NCBI GenBank assembly: GCA_016782445.1
Contig: JADHYM010000004.1
Location: 1 to 52,192 of the forward strand
DNA length: 52,192 nucleotides
Direction of reading: 5' to 3'
Source of the DNA: Candidatus Omnitrophota bacterium
Lineage (GTDB): Bacteria; Omnitrophota; Gorgyraeia; JABMRN01; RBG-13-46-9
Part shown: positions 47,366-52,192 of the stretch, piece by piece
How the letters are laid out: each line of letters opens with the position of its first letter
Numbering within the stretch: the stretch's first letter is position 1
Position numbers and translations under genes: made by a program
The notes under the pieces: generated by a model
Told to the model about the DNA's origin: nothing
The model's database searches: none
What the model saw: only the letters and a program-made list of their open reading frames with translations

Positions 47366-50300
47366 ATGACAAATAAGCAGCGCAAAATATTAGTCAGATT
47401 CATCACTGCGCTACTCGTATGTTTTTTTATTATGAGTGATGCGTTTGCACTTGCGCCGCAGTATGTCGCAGACACCCCCGCGTTCCGCCTAAAATACTTA
47501 AGAAATCATCTCGAGAAGTCCCTTGATACCCAATGCGCCCGGACACCGGAGAAAAAAGCCTTCATGGAAGAATGCGGCGACCCTGAAGCGCTCCTTCTTT
47601 CAACCGGTAAGCGTCTTGTAGCTGAAAGGGCTTGGAACGACGACCTGAGATTCGTGCGCGCCAATATTCACGAGGATATAGAAATCCTCATGCAAATCCT
47701 CCGCGAGAAAGACAAATATCGATATTACGGCATACGGGACCTTGTCTTAAGAAAACTCCCCATGGAAGGGCACACACTTGATACATCTGAAAGATACGTA
47801 AATCATATCATTGCTATGGTCTTTGAATGGCTGACCCTCGTTGAAGCCGAAATTATTGATGAAGCCAAAATCCCTGAGCCCTATGCCGCTCTTGTGTGTA
47901 CGCTTAAAGGGGAGATAAGGTCAAGGAAACACAGCTATTTCTTAAGCGACTTCTGGGATCTCAAAAAGAGGCAGGAAAAAATAAAAGACGCGATAAAAGA
48001 CGGAATGAGATTTTATCAAACTGCATCTGAAAAATCAGGTACTAAACAAAGCATTGCAGTTGAAGACAATGTTGATAAACTTATTAGATGGCATCGTACA
48101 GGTAAGGGGTTTGAGGTAGGAGACATGATAGAAATTCCTTACCAGATAGGAGGCAAAAAAGAGTTTAGAAGAAAACATGGATATATAAGTTTTATTTTAG
48201 ATGTTCCTGGAAAAGAGGGAGATACAAGGGAGATCGTTTTTGTAGGTGAAAATGACCCGAATCATGGATTTGTTGTGAACATATATTTAGCCGATGATTA
48301 TAAAAATAAGTCAAGCTGTGAGCCAATCGCCACGTATAAATATTACGAATATAAAGGAAGTACAGGGAAATGGGTTACACAGGCTATTTCTATACCGCTA
48401 GGCAAACTTGATGTAATAAAAGCGCTGAAGGGTGAAAGGCTTAAAGTTTTTAACAGGCCAACAAGAGTCAAGATCGATCAAAGGCCTCAAGCTTATGTCT
48501 GTCGGTTCAGATTCATGGGCGGAACGAGCATTGCTGAGGACGAACATTTGTGTTTACCGGTGGAATGCGCGAATCATTTTAGAGAGAAAGGAAAGTATGT
48601 AATAGCTCGTGTTGAATATGACGAAGAGAGGGGGCAGGGCGTAAGTTTTTACTTCGAAAAAGATTATAGACCTAACATAAAAAGTAAACGTGCAATATTA
48701 ACAGAGTATGAAAATTCATCGAAGATAGGAAGGGCTTTTGCTGCCTTTTTAGAGATAAAAAAATACCAGAAAGGCCAAGCGCCAAAAAAAGTTAAAGAAC
48801 AAGCCTTGGGAATGAACCTGTATACCAACGCAAAAGGAGAATATGAGGCCAGGGTTATGCAAGGCAGGCAAGTCATAAGATTTCTTCTTTCGAAAATTGC
48901 TGATGAATTTTTTGAGAAAGGCGATACTATAAGAAAGATTTTAAGCGCATGCTTTGCCTATCATCCTGATTACGGAAGGTATGTTGAAGTCAGAATATAC
49001 CCGAGACGAATTTTAGAGGGCGCTTTAGTGAAGCTCGAAAAATATATTGAAAAAGCGGATATCGAAACAAGAAAAAGAAGGAGTATTCAATCAAGCATCT
49101 TGGATCTTTTTAAGTTGATGCCGTGTTCGACACCAAAGGAAATAGCGCGAGGTGCGGCAGTTTTAAGCCGAAAATTAGAAAGGCATAATAATGAAGATGT
49201 AATAAAAGATACCTTGGCCAGGCTCAGGATTTTTGTTAAGGCCGCCGGTAGCGACCGTATTTCTGATAGGGAAATAACAAGAGATGGAATTCTTTTGGCA
49301 AAGCGCTATTACCGTAAAGAATGCGGCAATCTCCTGACAGAGCTTGAAACAGTAAAAATGATGGACTACATTTTGGGAGATAGAAATATATATGGCAAAA
49401 AAATAAAACCTCCAACTCGCTTTAATCTAGGGTTGGTGAATAAAGACGGAAGGGCGCATATTGTTTTCGGATCAAAACAAATTTTTATGCATGGATTTAA
49501 GGGTTTAGAAGGTAGAGAAATTATTTTAGTACGCGTTCCTGATGAAAAATTTGAATTTGTTTTTCATGCATATGATACCGAAGATTACAAAAATAACCCC
49601 GACGGAGCAGAAATTAAGCGTGTACTTATAAGAGATCTTAATTCCGGACTTCTTATACCGATCGAGCGAAAGGACGTGTATTACGCAAAAGAACTTATTG
49701 AAAAAGGTATGTATCGCAGGGCTTTGGAGGTTTTAGAGGCTATTCCGGTAAAAGGCATACCGGTATTTAAATTGAGAAGACAGGCACGCGAGGGCCTTCG
49801 TCGGAATGAAAGTGCTGCTGAAAACCCGGGTTTGCTTAATGAAGACGAAAGACTGAGAAATCATTCCTATATCCTGGCCAGGCTTATATGTTCGGGTAAA
49901 TCCAGAGAAAGCGTTGAAAGATATATGAAATTTTTTCCGCTGACTACCGGCGAATCCCCGGACAGAAGAGTGATCGCCCATCTGAGGACTTATTTTGTAG
50001 AATTCATACAGGGAATAGCGCGGGACGGCGAGACAATCCAGGTTATTACAAACTTAATGATTAACCTGGATATGGAATCCGACCTTCCGGCGCAGGCGCA
50101 TGTAAATATAGCGGTAATTGAAGCACTTGCGGAGTCATCTGATGAGTATAAGACCGAAGCCCTTGCTCTGGAATTATCACGCTTTTTGGATTACGAAGGA
50201 ATACTTAAAGACGAGACTTTAAAGGTGCTTCAAGATTTCTTTTACTCTATTCCGGATAATGATAAGGTATTTTTAACTCCTGAATCCGAAAATGGCAGAA

Positions 50301-52183
50301 GGCCAAAAGGTTCCGATTATGATGGGCTAATCGCATATATTAGAAGCATATCAAGCGTGCGAAGGCTTACGCGTCTAGGGGAGATAAAGTTCGGAGTACT
50401 TAAAGAACTTGGTGATGAAAATGCGGAGATGATGCTTTATGAATCATGCTTACGCTTGGTTGTGTATATAGTGAGAAAAGAGTATCTCGGAAAAAGCAAA
50501 TTTTCATTTATGGAGCTCATAACAATAGGAAACGGCTTAAATAAAACAAATGGAAAAAAGAGTAAAGAAGGTTTAATTAAGTCTGGTCTAGCCAGGGCTG
50601 CACATCGCCATAAGCCACAGTATGGAAGACCGTTTGCGTCTTATGCTGGGGTAGCTGTTAGAAGAGCATTAGACGGGGTAATCAATGGGAGAAAAAATGA
50701 TGTTACGCTTCCGTATAGACTGAGCAAGGAAGCAAGCATTTTTGAAAGTATGTGTCGAGAGCAAGGTCTTGATCCTGGAAATTATAAAATACATAATATT
50801 GTATTTGCGGAGGCGCTAAACTTTACCGAAGCGGAGGTTGGAGAGCTGCGTGCTGCGCTTTTTGGCCAGCATTACATGAATAAGCCAGATATGCTTGAAG
50901 ACGGCGGCGAAAGTGACAGTACGGAAAAAATAGCAAGCCGCGAGAATGAGCTATATAAGAAAGTAGTGCGTCCCGAGATGGTGGATGTGATGATAAAAAG
51001 GGCCATAGAAATAGTACAAAGTATGTTTCCACCCGGAAAAATGAGAGGGTATAAAAGGCGTATTTTAATCGAGTATGTTTCCCCGGTACTTAAAGGTAAA
51101 AGTGGCATGACTCAACATGACATGGCGCTAAGATTAGGATTTTCAAGAAGGGTAAACAAAGGAGAATCAGTTGGTAGCCATATGCGCGCAGATCGTAGGG
51201 GTAATAAAGAACGGGGGCTGTATGCTATTCTGAGAAGAGCAGCAGAAGAGCTGGATTTTAGTATAGATGATTTTTCAGGGGGACTCAGGGACAGGACTAC
51301 GGGCAGAGGGCTGAGAATTGAGCGTGGCTCACCGGGTGATGCTTTACGGGTTATCTATGATGTATTTGGATTTAAAGAATTCAAAAGAGCTGACCTGCTC
51401 CCGCTTAGAAAATATCATCCGTCCACAGTGGATGTGGAACTTAGGATGTTACGCGAACTTGGACTCCTTATTCGCGTAAAAAGAGGCACATACAGGCTCA
51501 GCGCAATCCTCCGTGGTTCAAACGACGAAGAAACCTCAAGGAATATAGCCGCTCTTTATAATATGGAATTCAAGATAGGAAGAAAAAACGTACCCTTAGC
51601 CCGATATGAAATACCTGACGGAAAGCTTGATACGGTTCGGGAGCTTATAAAAGCTGAACTAAGCCAAAGATATATTAACGATGCTATGAGCGCAAAAGAA
51701 CGCACAGAGCCTGCTACTATAAGGGTTTGGAAGGGATATGCCTCACCAAGTCAGGGGAGTATGCTAACTCGAATCGAGAATATCTCTCAAAAAGGCCCTT
51801 ACAAAATAGAGTTCTTGAGCCTCGAAGAACTTATGGAGAGCGCAAGTAAAGAAGGCAATCAGGTCACGATTATGCCTCATAAAAAAGGTATGCAAAATAA
51901 CGGAAGCATTATTTATATGAATCCGAGGAAAAGAACAATAGGTGCAGAGGATATTGTTCAGATAGGAGGTATAATAGCAACCGGTGTCGCGTACTTAAAT
52001 AACAATGATCTAGCCCTTAGAAATCTCTATAAACTTCTCACAGGCAAAGAAAAAGATATAACAGTTTCAAAACTAATGGAAGACCCGGCCGGATTTATCT
52101 TTGGATTAAAGGTAAAAAAGGTTGATATAGATGACCTCATGCGCCTTAACGAGCGGATCGAAGAGCTTCTCGAATCCGCATAA
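47366..52183 (+). CDS. Giant multidomain protein: signal-peptide-like N-terminus, repeated beta-domain, sigma-70 region-2-like segment, HTH/winged-helix-like segments
   Basis: TNKQRKILVRFITALLVCFFIMSDAFALAPQ N-terminus; sigma-like GDENAEMMLYESCLRLVVYIVRKEYLGKSKFSFMELITIGNGL...YGRPFASYAGVAVRRALDGVINGRKNDVTLPYRLSKE. Confidence 0.8.
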   Translation: MTNKQRKILVRFITALLVCFFIMSDAFALAPQYVADTPAFRLKYLRNHLEKSLDTQCARTPEKKAFMEECGDPEALLLSTGKRLVAERAWNDDLRFVRANIHEDIEILMQILREKDKYRYYGIRDLVLRKLPMEGHTLDTSERYVNHIIAMVFEWLTLVEAEIIDEAKIPEPYAALVCTLKGEIRSRKHSYFLSDFWDLKKRQEKIKDAIKDGMRFYQTASEKSGTKQSIAVEDNVDKLIRWHRTGKGFEVGDMIEIPYQIGGKKEFRRKHGYISFILDVPGKEGDTREIVFVGENDPNHGFVVNIYLADDYKNKSSCEPIATYKYYEYKGSTGKWVTQAISIPLGKLDVIKALKGERLKVFNRPTRVKIDQRPQAYVCRFRFMGGTSIAEDEHLCLPVECANHFREKGKYVIARVEYDEERGQGVSFYFEKDYRPNIKSKRAILTEYENSSKIGRAFAAFLEIKKYQKGQAPKKVKEQALGMNLYTNAKGEYEARVMQGRQVIRFLLSKIADEFFEKGDTIRKILSACFAYHPDYGRYVEVRIYPRRILEGALVKLEKYIEKADIETRKRRSIQSSILDLFKLMPCSTPKEIARGAAVLSRKLERHNNEDVIKDTLARLRIFVKAAGSDRISDREITRDGILLAKRYYRKECGNLLTELETVKMMDYILGDRNIYGKKIKPPTRFNLGLVNKDGRAHIVFGSKQIFMHGFKGLEGREIILVRVPDEKFEFVFHAYDTEDYKNNPDGAEIKRVLIRDLNSGLLIPIERKDVYYAKELIEKGMYRRALEVLEAIPVKGIPVFKLRRQAREGLRRNESAAENPGLLNEDERLRNHSYILARLICSGKSRESVERYMKFFPLTTGESPDRRVIAHLRTYFVEFIQGIARDGETIQVITNLMINLDMESDLPAQAHVNIAVIEALAESSDEYKTEALALELSRFLDYEGILKDETLKVLQDFFYSIPDNDKVFLTPESENGRRPKGSDYDGLIAYIRSISSVRRLTRLGEIKFGVLKELGDENAEMMLYESCLRLVVYIVRKEYLGKSKFSFMELITIGNGLNKTNGKKSKEGLIKSGLARAAHRHKPQYGRPFASYAGVAVRRALDGVINGRKNDVTLPYRLSKEASIFESMCREQGLDPGNYKIHNIVFAEALNFTEAEVGELRAALFGQHYMNKPDMLEDGGESDSTEKIASRENELYKKVVRPEMVDVMIKRAIEIVQSMFPPGKMRGYKRRILIEYVSPVLKGKSGMTQHDMALRLGFSRRVNKGESVGSHMRADRRGNKERGLYAILRRAAEELDFSIDDFSGGLRDRTTGRGLRIERGSPGDALRVIYDVFGFKEFKRADLLPLRKYHPSTVDVELRMLRELGLLIRVKRGTYRLSAILRGSNDEETSRNIAALYNMEFKIGRKNVPLARYEIPDGKLDTVRELIKAELSQRYINDAMSAKERTEPATIRVWKGYASPSQGSMLTRIENISQKGPYKIEFLSLEELMESASKEGNQVTIMPHKKGMQNNGSIIYMNPRKRTIGAEDIVQIGGIIATGVAYLNNNDLALRNLYKLLTGKEKDITVSKLMEDPAGFIFGLKVKKVDIDDLMRLNERIEELLESA

Positions 52184-52192
52184 TTCTTGCCC

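Overview
This ~52 kb bacterial window is densely coding, mostly on the + strand. Gene content suggests an uncultured lineage such as Candidatus Omnitrophota, but that is inference only. In order it holds: (1) an IS3-type transposase end that truncates an outer-membrane-barrel gene, followed by a Pel-like exopolysaccharide cluster (receiver-like, PelD-, PelE-, HEAT-repeat, PelF- and PelG-like genes); (2) a receiver-like/YvcK fusion and rplM-rpsI; (3) an arginine/lysine operon, argC-[small ORF+nucleotidyltransferase]-argJ-B-D-F-G-H-lysA-dapF-dapA-dapB-dapL-folK-panC-aspartate dehydrogenase; (4) small proteins, an EndoIII-like glycosylase, ferredoxin and IMPase; (5) an FAD-linked oxidase, DUF3108-like protein, a histidine kinase/response regulator/glycerol-facilitator operon, and acyl-CoA dehydrogenase-EtfB-EtfA(ferredoxin fusion); (6) an ~870 bp non-coding region with two large structured palindromic elements; (7) a MerR-like gene, smc, a GAF-GGDEF protein, and a 1600-residue protein with a sigma-70 region-2-like segment. 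The most unusual signals are: several unrelated 7-bp-period intergenic repeat families, two of which bracket an ORF (a four-helix-bundle/IVS-type ORF and an AT-rich argH) in inverted orientation like cassette ends; the two large palindromic elements at 41376-41990; and the sigma-like domain inside a giant protein with a signal-peptide-like N-terminus. All homology calls come from reading the translated sequence; no database search was run.
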